Notes under the pieces: generated by a model
What the model saw: only the letters and a program-made list of their open reading frames with translations
What the model was told of the DNA's origin: nothing
Databases searched by the model: none
Assembly: GCA_015233565.1 (NCBI GenBank)
Contig: JADFXM010000038.1
Span: forward strand, 1-62,091
Reading direction: 5' to 3'
Source: Candidatus Rifleibacteriota bacterium
GTDB lineage: Bacteria > Muiribacteriota > Ozemobacteria > Ozemobacterales > Ozemobacteraceae
Length of the DNA stretch: 62,091 nt
Position numbers and translations under genes: made by a program
Shown: positions 25,842 to 34,522 of the stretch, one piece after another
Layout: every line of letters begins with the position of its first letter
Numbering within the stretch: the first letter of the stretch is position 1

Positions 25842-26922
25842 ATTTATCGAATTTCCAGAATTCCTTGTTATGAAGGTAAAGCCAATCTTTATACTGACAG
25901 TTAAATATTCTTACTGACTCTTCGTTTTCATTTTTGCAAACCAGCCAAGTATTTTTGCTGTTTTTGAGTAATGCATCGATTCTTTCATTTGTTTCTCGGG
26001 TAACTATAAGTCCATGGGAGTTCTGTACGCGCAATTTATCGATTATTGCATTATTTATTAATTGATTGTCATTAAAACCAAACCCGAGAAAAAGAAAAGC
26101 GCTATGACTTCTGATTGCTTGATCGAACTCACTTAGTAGAGCGGTTCTATAGTTATGAAGAGCTTCATGTTTTGAGGCGCCTGGAGTTATCATTATTCGC
26201 TGAAAACCGTCAACAAGCTGATCACATGAGTCAGTTTCAATAATTTGATTCTTGAATTCGAATGTATTTATTGAACCATGGACTTTGTACAATCGAATAT
26301 GTTTCTTAATACGAGCGACCGAAACCATTTTCGATCGCCCTGACGGAATTTTTTCATTAAAGGTGACTTGTCTTTCAGACTGTGTCCAGTCCAATTTTCG
26401 AATGACTCCTCCGCAAAAACCTGTAATATAAGGAATTTCGGAATTCGCAAAAGCGAATTCTGCAAGCATATCGTAATTGGTGGTAGCAACATGAAGAGTT
26501 CTGTCGGTTTCCGGAAGTCCGTCTACCAAACGTTTGAAAATATGCCTCGCAGGCCAAACTGTTTTTCCAGTGAAGATCTCGAAACCAGCTTTTCGGTTAA
26601 GACTTGTAACATGTTCGGCTGTTTTATCTATTACTTTTTTCAGAAGTTTTTTGTCCTTGATTTCATTCATAGCCGATTCAAAATCGGTTCCGATTTTGAG
26701 TTTTTCTACAACCTTGTTCCATTCCTTCCTTGGATTTGTCGTCAAAGAGGGGTTTGGGATTTCTTTTTGCAAATATTCCTCTAATGCCTTCATTCCGAAA
26801 GATGGATCAACTGCGCAGGAAGTTCCGGTTCCAAAAAGGACGAACGGTTTCTGATTAAAAAAATTCTGTAACGCCTTGTAAGCGATTCCCGAGGTTAACT
26901 CTGGTTTTGTCATAAAAATCAA
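25816..26922 (-). CDS. SIR2-domain NADase (effector of SIR2-HerA)
   Basis: The 368-residue protein has the SIR2 NAD-binding motifs F-G-T-G-T-S-C-A near residue 34, V-A-T-T-N-Y-D near 150, K-V-H-G-S-I-N with the catalytic histidine near 213, and F-L-G-F-G-F-N-D near 280. Stand-alone SIR2 proteins of this kind cleave NAD+ and kill the infected cell. The GxGxS loop and the N and H residues are intact, so it should be active. It sits directly before HerA, and its start overlaps the nuclease-NACHT gene by 4 bp. A two-step start is possible (a second Met lies at residue 4). Confidence 0.92.
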   Translation of the reverse strand: MIFMTKPELTSGIAYKALQNFFNQKPFVLFGTGTSCAVDPSFGMKALEEYLQKEIPNPSLTTNPRKEWNKVVEKLKIGTDFESAMNEIKDKKLLKKVIDKTAEHVTSLNRKAGFEIFTGKTVWPARHIFKRLVDGLPETDRTLHVATTNYDMLAEFAFANSEIPYITGFCGGVIRKLDWTQSERQVTFNEKIPSGRSKMVSVARIKKHIRLYKVHGSINTFEFKNQIIETDSCDQLVDGFQRIMITPGASKHEALHNYRTALLSEFDQAIRSHSAFLFLGFGFNDNQLINNAIIDKLRVQNSHGLIVTRETNERIDALLKNSKNTWLVCKNENEESVRIFNCQYKDWLYLHNKEFWKFDKFAEEILGG

Positions 26923-29900
26923 CTTGAGGGTCTTATAGCAGTAGGGTCGGGCAATTGGCAGCTGGTTGGACGACGTTCGACCAATTTTACTAATAGTCCA
27001 GATGCTTGCTTGATTAAATCAGGGTTATCATAAAAAGTAGGTTGTTTGATCAATTCCATTAGGAAAGCTTCTAAATGTGGCTCGCTCTTTCTACGGGTAT
27101 CAATAAATTCTAGTAAATTTCTCAAATGTTTTGGGTAATCTTCTTTGATGACGAAAGCTTTACGAACGATATCGGCGGATTCTTCAGTCTTCCATCGCAG
27201 AGTACTCAGTTTGAGTGCGGTGGATGCCTTTGCATAGGTCTCACCTTTCTTGGGCAATTGGACAAGAAAAGTTTCAGGTATTTGTTGAAGAGATTCAGAT
27301 GGTGGAAGAAATGAAAGCGAGCGAAGAACATTCCACCATTCATTACAGGCTGGCAACTCCCTAACAATTGCTTCAAGTGACTCATTTACGACCGAGTCAC
27401 TCACCCGATCGAACTTCCTTTCTTTAATCCGGCAGCTTCCGGTTTTTGTTAAAAGATCGAGTTTCTCGCCAACGGTGAAAGAACCACAAAGGATTGAATC
27501 TAACACATCATTAGTTATAGGGAGATTATTGTTCGAAAAGGTTCTTATGAAACGTGTAAACAACTGACTATGGATTTTGAAGTCCATATCCAAAGTGGAA
27601 AAAGCCCTACAAGCCAAATCCATGAGTTTGTCTGATTTTCTTATCTCCGGCCATTTTTCGATCGATTCGGAAAGTTGTTCAATTAAATGGAATGTAATAT
27701 TCTGTGGAGAGGTGAGCCCGTCAGAATTACTAAAGATCAACCCCTGGAATTCATCTGAAACGCTCATTTCATCAGTGAAACGAAATTTAGAAAGCACAAG
27801 CCCATCATTGTTTTCTCCCTGCCAACGAACCCAGTCCCCTTCAGAACCAATACTCCCAGCCTCAACGCTTGAGATGATTTCCTGCCAAGAACGGCCAGCA
27901 TTTCTTGCTCTTAAACAAATTGCAATTTGCCACGGAAAAATCCAGTTCATTTGCCCGCTTGCACCTTCAAGGTCGATTTGGGAGATAACTTTCAATTGGT
28001 TTGCGAGATTCAATTTTGTTGGTTTTTGAGAAAATGCAGTGATAGTTTGAAAAACTTGCCATAAAAAATGAGAATTCTTCATTTGATTGGGATATTGCAA
28101 TCTAGCCCAATCTGAAAGGTTTTCTGACCCGAGAATTTCAAATTCAAGACCAGAAAAACTCTTGTCCTTTAATAGAACCCGACATTCCAGATGCTCCCTT
28201 GGCTCGAGCACTTGAGTAAATTGTTTTTGTTCCTCACCATGTAAAATATTGGAAAAGGGATTTTTACCGTGCAATTCTGAAAGGAAAATTGGTGAATGGT
28301 TAAACAGATTTCGAGAAAACTCAGCATAGAAAGCTTCAGGTAGTCGTTTTTCATCATACGAAGAGAAAAATTTAATAAACTTCTCTGCCTTTTCTTCTAT
28401 CCACGGGAAGTAATTCATCATCAACTCTTGTGCCCAGGGTTTTCCTTGGCCCACCAATCGTAAACAGAGAATCCAGTTTTGATAAGGAAAATTAGGGCCT
28501 GATGTTGTCAGCCTTTTTGAAAGCTCTTCCTTCCAAAGTTCCTCCGCTTCTCCAGTAAAAAGTTCGGAAAAAACGTTGCTTTCTTCTCCGTCAAAAGCGT
28601 CTAAAGCTCTGGCCGCACAGCGAGCAAGGACACGAACATCGCAAGGCCGATTCCGTGCTGCACCATCTTTAAGAAGTTCCAATGCGAGGCGGGAGCCGGC
28701 AAAAATCGTCATCTGCGCCGGATCAGCCGGATCATCGTTCAATCTATGGCATTCCAGAATGATGGTGGTTTCAATTAATTCTTGACGTTCAAAAAAAATG
28801 CGACCTGCAGCAAAAAGAAAAATATTTCTCCAGTATGGGAATGGCGCAATAGCACGGAGAGAATCTCTAACACATGTCTCGCCTCCGTCAAAGAAATGTT
28901 CCGCTGCCATGAATTCTTGAAGTGAACGAATTTCAAACCCAATCTCTTTTTCAGTGTTTCCAACTAAAAGAACTAAACGGTCTGTTGCAATTTGACGAAT
29001 AGTCTTAACCAATTCTAAGCGTTTTTTATCATCGTGCCCGCTGCTCTTTAATCGATCATCTACGATTTGTTCAAATTCTGTATGAGTTAGTCGTGAACCA
29101 GTACTGCCCGAGTTTGAGTTGCGTTGTTGAAGAATCCAACCCACTCGATGATGAATCTTGTGTAAGTCAGGTTCAAAATCACTCAAGTAAGGCGAAAATT
29201 CGGTCCCACGCTCTTTTTCTCGGCGATAAATTACTTCATAGTAGTCCCGGAATAATTTCCACCTTTGTACAGGTGGTTCTCCACCGCCCTCAATCAACGC
29301 GAGCATTATTGTTACCTGTAAGGGAGACTGCATAAGTCGGACAGTGGCTGGATTTTTCGTCGCTTTTTCCAGTGAGGCGCTCAAATCATCAATACGTGTG
29401 CTTCCGTCGGGATGGCGTGCCTTGGCCAAACCCAAACCATAACTCAAAGCCTGGTCGGGAGTTAGGGGGGCAAGTTGCAGGTGTTTATAAAACATCGGAT
29501 CGAATTCCTCAGAATACCCCTGAGGTCGTGTGGTAGCCAGAATCAGTAGGTCTGCATCAGCACCGTGTGCATCAGAGTTGACAAAATCTCCAATTGCTCG
29601 CATGACTTGCTCGCGATTACTCGACGCCGGAACTTCGTCCAAACCATCCAGTACCAATAGCCAAGGATAACTCCCCAACCATAGACGGAAATGTCCTTGT
29701 CCGATCTTTGAATTAGTTCGAGTTTCAATGCGTTTAAGCAGATAATCGAAAAGATTGGTTGTTTTTTCCTCAGCGAGGGAAGTAGCCAGATTCTTCAAAT
29801 CGACCCTTAATGGGTATCTGCGTGCGCAAACGGCAGGCAATCCGTTTGCCATTTCTTCGATTTTATTTAGCGCTTGGGACACTTCTGGTGAGAAATTAGC

Positions 29901-30959
29901 TCCGGTGGCTCGCAACAAGGCAGCTCTAAAAAGTTGACATGCAAATATTCCGACGGTTGTTTTTCCCTGTCCAGGCCCACCAATCAAAACCATACGCCCG
30001 TCTTGGCGTTTGTCTCTGGTTTTACGAAGCTCACCTGAGCAAATCATTGATGGTTTAAGAACCTGCCGAGATTCTTCAAGGAAAATGTTAAGAAAGGTTG
30101 GTGGAATATCATTCTCTGTTTTGTTGCCTGATGGTTTCATGAAGTTGGCAATTTCGCCAGTTCTTTGCAGGATTTGCAAAATTAACCCTTCGCCTTGAGC
30201 GAAAAAAGATTGTGACCGATCAATTGGCAAGTCAACAAAAACAGAGCTGAGTAGAATATTCTTTGCATCCGTGTAACCGCCCTGGCTCAAACGTGCGAAC
30301 TGATCGTCTAATAGTTCTGATTTAAGATAGCGTAGGATGGTCAAGGGAAAATCAGTATTCTCAAGTTTGAGATGTTTCATTATTTCAGAAAGCACGTCGC
30401 CTGGCATCAACCAAGCATAGTAGGTAGTGCGGATTTCGATTTGTTTTTCTAAAAATCCGCGGATCTGATCGCTGTCCCAAATGGCGTAGTCTTTGAGACC
30501 GTGCGATTTCTTATACCCATCGAAAAGAGCCCTGACACGATCTTTGCCGCCAGTTTCCGAACCCGGGCTCAAAACGAGATTAGTCGCGAAAATATAGTAT
30601 TCCGGACAAATTCGATTATTTGAGCTGGTGGCTTTCCTATCTTTCGGCCTGGTAGAAAAATTGGCAAATTCTGAATTTAACTGTTTAATCGCCCAATCTG
30701 CGTTTTTCTTTTGCTCTGAATCAGGTTTTTGTCGAAATTTAGCCTGAACAATTCCATATCCATTCCAGCTTTCCTTGGACGAAGGATAGTTAACTGCGCC
30801 ATTAAACGTCGCTTCGCGCCCCCCATCTGGACCATCTCCAAAAATCATCAATTGAGGCCCTATGATTGCCAAGCCAAGGGCTTGGACCAATTGCTCGAAA
30901 GAACGTGTGTTTAACCGCTCAAGTTGATAATCAGGCATTCGAGCCTCGTGAGTAATCAT
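26919..30959 (-). CDS. PDDEXK nuclease-NACHT (bacterial NLR-like) immune protein
   Basis: This 1346-residue protein begins with a Mrr/restriction-like nuclease fold: DGPDGGREATF near residues 42-52 and I-V-Q-A-K-F-R near 70 supply the D and QxK core. A NACHT NTPase follows with Walker A GGPGQGKTT near 325, Walker B LLVLDGLDEVP near 433, an A-T-T-R-P-Q-G sensor near 470 and an LSPLQVTIML-like winged-helix start. The last 650 residues are helical, repeat-like sensor sequence. Bacterial NACHT proteins sense phage and trigger an N-terminal effector, here a DNase. It overlaps the SIR2 gene by 4 bp, so NLR, SIR2, HerA and ATPase form one operon, a combination I have not seen described. Confidence 0.9.
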   Translation of the reverse strand: MITHEARMPDYQLERLNTRSFEQLVQALGLAIIGPQLMIFGDGPDGGREATFNGAVNYPSSKESWNGYGIVQAKFRQKPDSEQKKNADWAIKQLNSEFANFSTRPKDRKATSSNNRICPEYYIFATNLVLSPGSETGGKDRVRALFDGYKKSHGLKDYAIWDSDQIRGFLEKQIEIRTTYYAWLMPGDVLSEIMKHLKLENTDFPLTILRYLKSELLDDQFARLSQGGYTDAKNILLSSVFVDLPIDRSQSFFAQGEGLILQILQRTGEIANFMKPSGNKTENDIPPTFLNIFLEESRQVLKPSMICSGELRKTRDKRQDGRMVLIGGPGQGKTTVGIFACQLFRAALLRATGANFSPEVSQALNKIEEMANGLPAVCARRYPLRVDLKNLATSLAEEKTTNLFDYLLKRIETRTNSKIGQGHFRLWLGSYPWLLVLDGLDEVPASSNREQVMRAIGDFVNSDAHGADADLLILATTRPQGYSEEFDPMFYKHLQLAPLTPDQALSYGLGLAKARHPDGSTRIDDLSASLEKATKNPATVRLMQSPLQVTIMLALIEGGGEPPVQRWKLFRDYYEVIYRREKERGTEFSPYLSDFEPDLHKIHHRVGWILQQRNSNSGSTGSRLTHTEFEQIVDDRLKSSGHDDKKRLELVKTIRQIATDRLVLLVGNTEKEIGFEIRSLQEFMAAEHFFDGGETCVRDSLRAIAPFPYWRNIFLFAAGRIFFERQELIETTIILECHRLNDDPADPAQMTIFAGSRLALELLKDGAARNRPCDVRVLARCAARALDAFDGEESNVFSELFTGEAEELWKEELSKRLTTSGPNFPYQNWILCLRLVGQGKPWAQELMMNYFPWIEEKAEKFIKFFSSYDEKRLPEAFYAEFSRNLFNHSPIFLSELHGKNPFSNILHGEEQKQFTQVLEPREHLECRVLLKDKSFSGLEFEILGSENLSDWARLQYPNQMKNSHFLWQVFQTITAFSQKPTKLNLANQLKVISQIDLEGASGQMNWIFPWQIAICLRARNAGRSWQEIISSVEAGSIGSEGDWVRWQGENNDGLVLSKFRFTDEMSVSDEFQGLIFSNSDGLTSPQNITFHLIEQLSESIEKWPEIRKSDKLMDLACRAFSTLDMDFKIHSQLFTRFIRTFSNNNLPITNDVLDSILCGSFTVGEKLDLLTKTGSCRIKERKFDRVSDSVVNESLEAIVRELPACNEWWNVLRSLSFLPPSESLQQIPETFLVQLPKKGETYAKASTALKLSTLRWKTEESADIVRKAFVIKEDYPKHLRNLLEFIDTRRKSEPHLEAFLMELIKQPTFYDNPDLIKQASGLLVKLVERRPTSCQLPDPTAIRPSS

Positions 30960-31255
30960 TAATGATGCGTTTCATGTACCTAAATTTTCCTACTGATTTT
31001 TTCTTGAAGATTTTAAAAAATGCTCAATGCGGACATCTTTAATAACTTGGATGGATGGCCATCAAATCCAATTTTTGTAGGGATAATTTAGCCCAGGAGT
31101 ATTTCCTTGTCAATATAAACTTTGGGATTGGTATAAGAAAACAAGCTTCTGCGCTATTTGAATTTGTTTACTGACAATCCGACGAAAAGAAACCTAATCT
31201 TTGGCGACTGTCCAATAGTCTCCGGCCATACGGCCCTAGACCTCCTATTCGGGGC
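30960..31255 (-). other. Non-coding region upstream of the NACHT operon
   Basis: About 300 bp without a gene; it should hold the promoter of the minus-strand operon. An AT-rich stretch near 30965-31030 is the likely place, but no clear -35/-10 pair stands out. Confidence 0.35.
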
Positions 31256-31313
31256 GGTCAACGTAGAGGTAACCTTTGAGCGTGAGCGAATCAGGTTCAC
31301 CGATTGGTTGGCG
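31256..31313 (-). other. attC-like recombination site d
   Basis: GGTCAAC at 31256-31262 and GTTGGCG at 31307-31313 are the outer boxes. On the minus strand GGTGAACCT pairs with AGGTTACC leaving one unpaired G in the left arm, the hallmark of attC polarity, around a GATTCGCTCACGCTCAA loop. The right box reads GTTGACC, one change from GTTRRRY. It lies 3' of the three-gene operon ending at 31609 and starts the unit with the NACHT operon. Confidence 0.68.
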
Positions 31314-31329
31314 GGACATTTGATTAAAA

Positions 31330-31505
31330 TCCCAATTGTTTAATTTCGAAAATTCACTGTCCATAAGCTTCGTACAATATCCTTACCCGAATATCAATCA
31401 GAAATTAATTGTACAGGACAAATGTTTTTGTCCAAGGAAAAAATCCAGCTCAACGAAGAAAAAATCAACCTCCGAAAATATCCACAATAATCATAAAGAT
31501 TTTCA
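31330..31505 (-). repeat. Non-coding cassette tail, family B, copy 1
   Basis: Blocks here (TTTCGAAAATTCACTGTCC, ATTGTACAGGACAAAT, TTTTGTCCAAGGAAAA, AATATCCACAATAATCAT) recur in the same order at 57205-57550 and in part at 52572-52620, each just to the right of an attC-like site. GGACAA and TTGTCC at 31417-31434 form a short hairpin that could end minus-strand transcripts. Confidence 0.65.
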
Positions 31506-31608
31506 TTTTCTGGTGCAATCCTCATATTAAAAAGTTTATCCAAATCCTCTCCCAGTACTGATCAGCCTTCCTCGTCGTCTTCTTCGTGCGCTTAAAAGTC
31601 AATTCTTG

Positions 31609-32487
31609 TTATTTCCTGATTGGGATATTGAAGAAAAACTCTTCGTGTTGTTCATTCCAGAAACGAGCTTTTTGTTGGGAGGTCAATTGATTTGTTGGAA
31701 TATGATTTTTCCTGAATTTGAATTGAATCCATTCTTGAGAAAAGGTTTTAGCTTTTTCGAATTCAGTCTCATGGATGTTGAAGAAGGTATAAACCCAGTA
31801 ATTATGGAATTTTCCATCCTTTCCCGGCCCTCCATAAATTAATTCCGAATGAATGATTTCGGGCTTCCCATCACAGTTAATATCAACAATGTCTTCCGAT
31901 CCAAATCCCATTGACTTCAGACCTCGAAGAACGTAACCATCCTTTTTTGACAGGGCAAAAATGACGTCGGTATACTCGGAAGCCAGTCCGCAACCAGTTC
32001 CGGTGAAAACCAGAACAAAATCGGGCTTTCCATCCCCATTCAATTCGGTCACCCAGCATTCGTTAAAAAAAGGTTGTACATTTACGAGGGAAAAAGTTTG
32101 TGATTCAGTCGGGTATTCAAAAAACAAAATAGCTTCCTCCCCTGACGATAAGGTCATTTTTGCAAATCTGTTTTTTGGGAAAGGGAGTTTCCAGACAGTG
32201 GAGTTGCTTCGTTGGATATCCTCTTTTTGCCCTGGAATCATCTTCACTTTCATCGCTTTAGGGAAGGGCTCATATCCGGGCGAATAACCACCATTGAAAG
32301 CAAACGCTAAAATGGAAGACTGAAAAAGAAGACAAAATGAGAAAAGATAAACTCGACGATGGAAATGTTCAAAAATAATAGCATACGCATCATAGAAGAG
32401 GAAACCTCCATAAAAGGCTGAAAGAAAAAATGAACTCAAAATAAAAACCTCACGCATCAGGATTAAAACCATAAAATGAATGTTCAA
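31609..32487 (-). CDS. Membrane-anchored or secreted FG-GAP-like repeat protein
   Basis: The 292-residue product has two strongly hydrophobic N-terminal segments (about residues 5-30 and 45-63), the second of which looks like a signal peptide ending ILAFAFNG; the real start may be internal. The exported part has two DxNxDGKPD-type calcium loops, ELNGDGKPDFVLV near 145 and DINCDGKPEIIH near 190, typical of FG-GAP/VCBS propeller repeats. No enzyme motif is visible. It overlaps the SleB-like gene by 38 bp and ends the three-gene operon. A periplasmic or surface binding role is likely; a role as immunity protein for the hydrolase is a guess. Confidence 0.6.
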   Translation of the reverse strand: MNIHFMVLILMREVFILSSFFLSAFYGGFLFYDAYAIIFEHFHRRVYLFSFCLLFQSSILAFAFNGGYSPGYEPFPKAMKVKMIPGQKEDIQRSNSTVWKLPFPKNRFAKMTLSSGEEAILFFEYPTESQTFSLVNVQPFFNECWVTELNGDGKPDFVLVFTGTGCGLASEYTDVIFALSKKDGYVLRGLKSMGFGSEDIVDINCDGKPEIIHSELIYGGPGKDGKFHNYWVYTFFNIHETEFEKAKTFSQEWIQFKFRKNHIPTNQLTSQQKARFWNEQHEEFFFNIPIRK

Positions 32488-32860
32488 AGCCGGAAACTGT
32501 CTTGCTTAGTATTAAAGGAGATTTTTTTGAGTCTGGCGGTGTATTTGAAGCTTTATTAAAGAAAAAGCCATGTTTTTTCTTCTTCAGAAATAAAGGATCT
32601 TTCCTCGATTCTGAATCACTCAGAATTTTTCTTGAAATCAAAAGTGCTTCTGTGTAAATTTGACACTCGCGGTAAGTAAGCTTATCAGATATGTACTCAG
32701 ATGAAGCTAATTTAGCAAAAATGTCAGATTTAACCCCACCGAATTGTCCTGGTTTATAAATTACCGAAGATAGATTTAAACCAAATTTTCGAGGATAAAA
32801 TCGAAAGCGATTCACCACCACATAACCGATAGCCATTTTCTCGTGCATGGTACAAGTCAT
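32450..32860 (-). CDS. SleB-like cell-wall hydrolase domain, apparently lacking its catalytic N-terminus
   Basis: The 136-residue protein matches the middle of SleB/Hydrolase_2 domains: M-A-I-G-Y-V-V-V-N-R near residue 10 and S-S-V-I-Y-K-P-G-Q-F-G-G-V near 34, then a helical Y-x-x-A-L-L-I-S-R. SleB enzymes cut peptidoglycan with a glutamate in a Y-G-E-A-R-G-E segment just before the A-V-x-x-V-x-x-N-R motif. That segment is missing here: the ATG follows the upstream TAA directly. So it is either a truncated, inactive hydrolase or a variant binding domain. No signal peptide is seen. It lies between an Ig-like protein gene and an FG-GAP protein gene. Confidence 0.6.
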   Translation of the reverse strand: MTCTMHEKMAIGYVVVNRFRFYPRKFGLNLSSVIYKPGQFGGVKSDIFAKLASSEYISDKLTYRECQIYTEALLISRKILSDSESRKDPLFLKKKKHGFFFNKASNTPPDSKKSPLILSKTVSGFEHSFYGFNPDA

Positions 32861-33190
32861 TTATTCTGTCAGGATTATTCTTGTTAATAATTTTTCTTCT
32901 TTGGTAAATTGTCCTTGATTATCACTGAAGCTGCAAATTATTTTAATTCTTGCTGTCGCCAAATGGCTTCCGTTAATATAAATTGCCACTTTTGCAAATT
33001 CACGGTTAGTAAAAGTCATAAAAAAAGTTGGACCTTGTTTTTTGCATGGCTTCCGCCATTCGATGCGATCGGAAATATTAACTATTCCATCAGGAGTTTT
33101 ATCAAAGGCCACTGCGCGAAATTTGACTACTTCACCAAAACCAAAAACACTTCCCTCTTTAGGTTCGATAATACTTCCTGTTCGTGCCAT
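32861..33190 (-). CDS. Small Ig-like beta-sandwich protein, function unknown
   Basis: The 109-residue protein is rich in predicted beta strands: G-S-V-F-G-F-G-E-V-V-K-F-R-A-V-A-F-D, I-E-W-R-K-P, F-F-M-T-F and V-A-I-Y-I-N-G-S-H-L-A-T-A-R-I-K-I, like an Ig-type or fibronectin-type domain without a signal peptide. Its stop codon directly touches the ATG of the SleB-like gene, so the two are co-translated. Such domains often serve as adaptors or spikes in phage-tail or injection systems, but nothing else of that kind is seen here. I cannot name the family. Confidence 0.5.
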   Translation of the reverse strand: MARTGSIIEPKEGSVFGFGEVVKFRAVAFDKTPDGIVNISDRIEWRKPCKKQGPTFFMTFTNREFAKVAIYINGSHLATARIKIICSFSDNQGQFTKEEKLLTRIILTE

Positions 33191-33695
33191 AATTAAAACT
33201 TCCTTGTTTTTTTCCAGACAACTTAAAAACTGCTCAAAATAGTATATTTTTCCCGCTCAATTTTCAAGCAAAAACTGCCTATTATGCTTTTTTCGGGCTT
33301 TTGAAAAAAATAAGTCAGATACTCCGTCTCGTTGGCGAAATCCATGGTTTGAAAACATCTGCCGAAAAAAATACCAAATCCCAAATGCGGACGAAAGTTC
33401 TAATTCAAATCAGGCCGTATTCATCAAAATTGGCCGAAAACCTCCCTTAATAACAATTAATTTCTCTTCCTCCCTTTTAATATCCTGAAAAACCAACTTT
33501 TCCGGATTCTTTAATAATTAGGTACGGCGTCCCCCGAATCCGTAGGCTCAGAAAATAACTGGAAAACTCGGGCTACTTCAATGAGAGTCTTCTACCTTAA
33601 ATTGCCAAAAACATTAGCAAAAACAACCTTTTAACCCCCCAAATTTTCCTTTTCTGAAAGGTAAATCCGCAATAGGAAAGGAACCCGCTTGGTCC
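33191..33695. other. About 500 bp without a recognisable gene
   Basis: AT-rich DNA with several stop codons in all frames. It probably contains the promoter of the three-gene operon near 33200-33260. I see no attC-like hairpin, so the junction between the lasso locus and this operon is unmarked. Confidence 0.4.
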
Positions 33696-34005
33696 GACCC
33701 CATGCACCAAGTTCCGCCGAAACTGGGCACGGCTTATCAAAAAAGTCTATGAAGTTGACCCGCTCCTGTGCCCGAAATGTGGTGGTGTCATGCGCGTCAT
33801 CACCGTCATCGAAGACCAAGTCGTCATCGAAAAGATTCTAAAACACCTCGGCTTATGGCTCGTCAATTCCCGCGCACCACCTCGAAGGCCAGCTTCAAGG
33901 GTTTGCGAAGATGAGGACATCGAAGAACCTGTCCCCTACGATTTCTTCCCGGACCCTGACCATTCATGGGATGACTACATTTTACACCTGACGCACTCTC
34001 AATAG
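33696..34005 (+). pseudogene. IS91/IS801-type transposase, C-terminal remnant
   Basis: The frame encodes WARLIKKVYEVDPLLCPKCG, then M-R-V-I-T-V-I-E-D-x-x-V-I-E-K-I-L-K-H-L-G-L-W, which is the typical C-terminal zinc-finger and helix of Y2 transposases of the IS91/IS801 group, followed by an acidic tail. The catalytic tyrosine domain is missing, so only about 100 residues remain. It ends 300 bp before the lasso precursor and may mark how the GC-rich lasso locus arrived. It differs in sequence from the IS91 remnants at 350 and 59934. Confidence 0.75.
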
Positions 34006-34173
34006 CTTGAACGAGCGTGTGATGGGATTACTTTCCCAAAAACTGTTGAAAAGCCTCTTGTCTGGTCATTTTGCGCTGATTTTGTGCCGAATTTCTGGCA
34101 GGCCATGAACCCGAAATGGAAAAAATGAACGTTTGGCAATAGCATTCTTTCAAAATCGGAAAAAAAGCGGTTC

Positions 34174-34202
34174 TTGACACCAAAAATGGGTGGTGCTATA
34201 CT
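34174..34202 (+). promoter_or_regulatory. Sigma-70-type promoter of the lasso precursor gene
   Basis: TTGACA at 34174-34179 and TATACT at 34197-34202 are separated by exactly 17 bp. It lies about 115 bp upstream of the precursor ATG. The 5' untranslated region ends with the ribosome site AGAAGGAGAT at 34307-34316. Confidence 0.75.
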
Positions 34203-34318
34203 CAAAGCCGAAAAGCAAACTCCTATCTAGTTTTTTCCCACGGTAGTGATTTTTCTTGGCAGGTATGTGCTACTGAATATTTTAATATCAGCATGGGTTA
34301 CCTACAGAAGGAGATACC

Positions 34319-34471
34319 ATGGAGGAAGAGAATAATATGCAAGAACTTCAGTATGACAAGAAACCCCGGAAACCATGGCAGACGCCCAGCGTCGAGGTAT
34401 TTAAGGTCGAAGAAACCTCGGGGGATCCGACAATCAGCGATGATGGCTTGGGCGATGGGCTCTTTTCCTAG
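34319..34471 (+). CDS. Lasso peptide precursor (A protein)
   Basis: This 50-residue gene is too short for usual calls but has all the marks of a lasso precursor. The leader holds W-Q-T-P-S-V at residues 20-25, equivalent to the Y-x-x-P-x-L motif read by the RRE protein, and ends E-E-T-S so that threonine occupies position -2. The predicted core is GDPTISDDGLGDGLFS (16 residues): Gly1 could be joined to Asp8, or to Asp7, giving an 8- or 7-residue macrolactam ring with a short C-terminal tail. The C-terminal residue is serine, the site phosphorylated by HPr-kinase-like tailoring enzymes in paeninodin-type lasso loci; such a kinase gene lies at 37367-38404. A strong ribosome site and consensus promoter precede it. 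Exact core borders are predicted. Confidence 0.85.
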   Translation: MEEENNMQELQYDKKPRKPWQTPSVEVFKVEETSGDPTISDDGLGDGLFS

Positions 34472-34472
34472 T

Positions 34473-34500
34473 GGGAGATTTTTTTTGAATTCCCACCTGG
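34473..34500 (+). terminator. Attenuator-like hairpin between precursor and cyclase genes
   Basis: GTGGGA and TCCCAC pair around an AT-rich loop just after the precursor stop codon. A partial terminator here would give more precursor than cyclase, which is common in RiPP loci. Confidence 0.4.
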
Positions 34501-34522
34501 ACCGTCTGCCGCACCCGCATCA

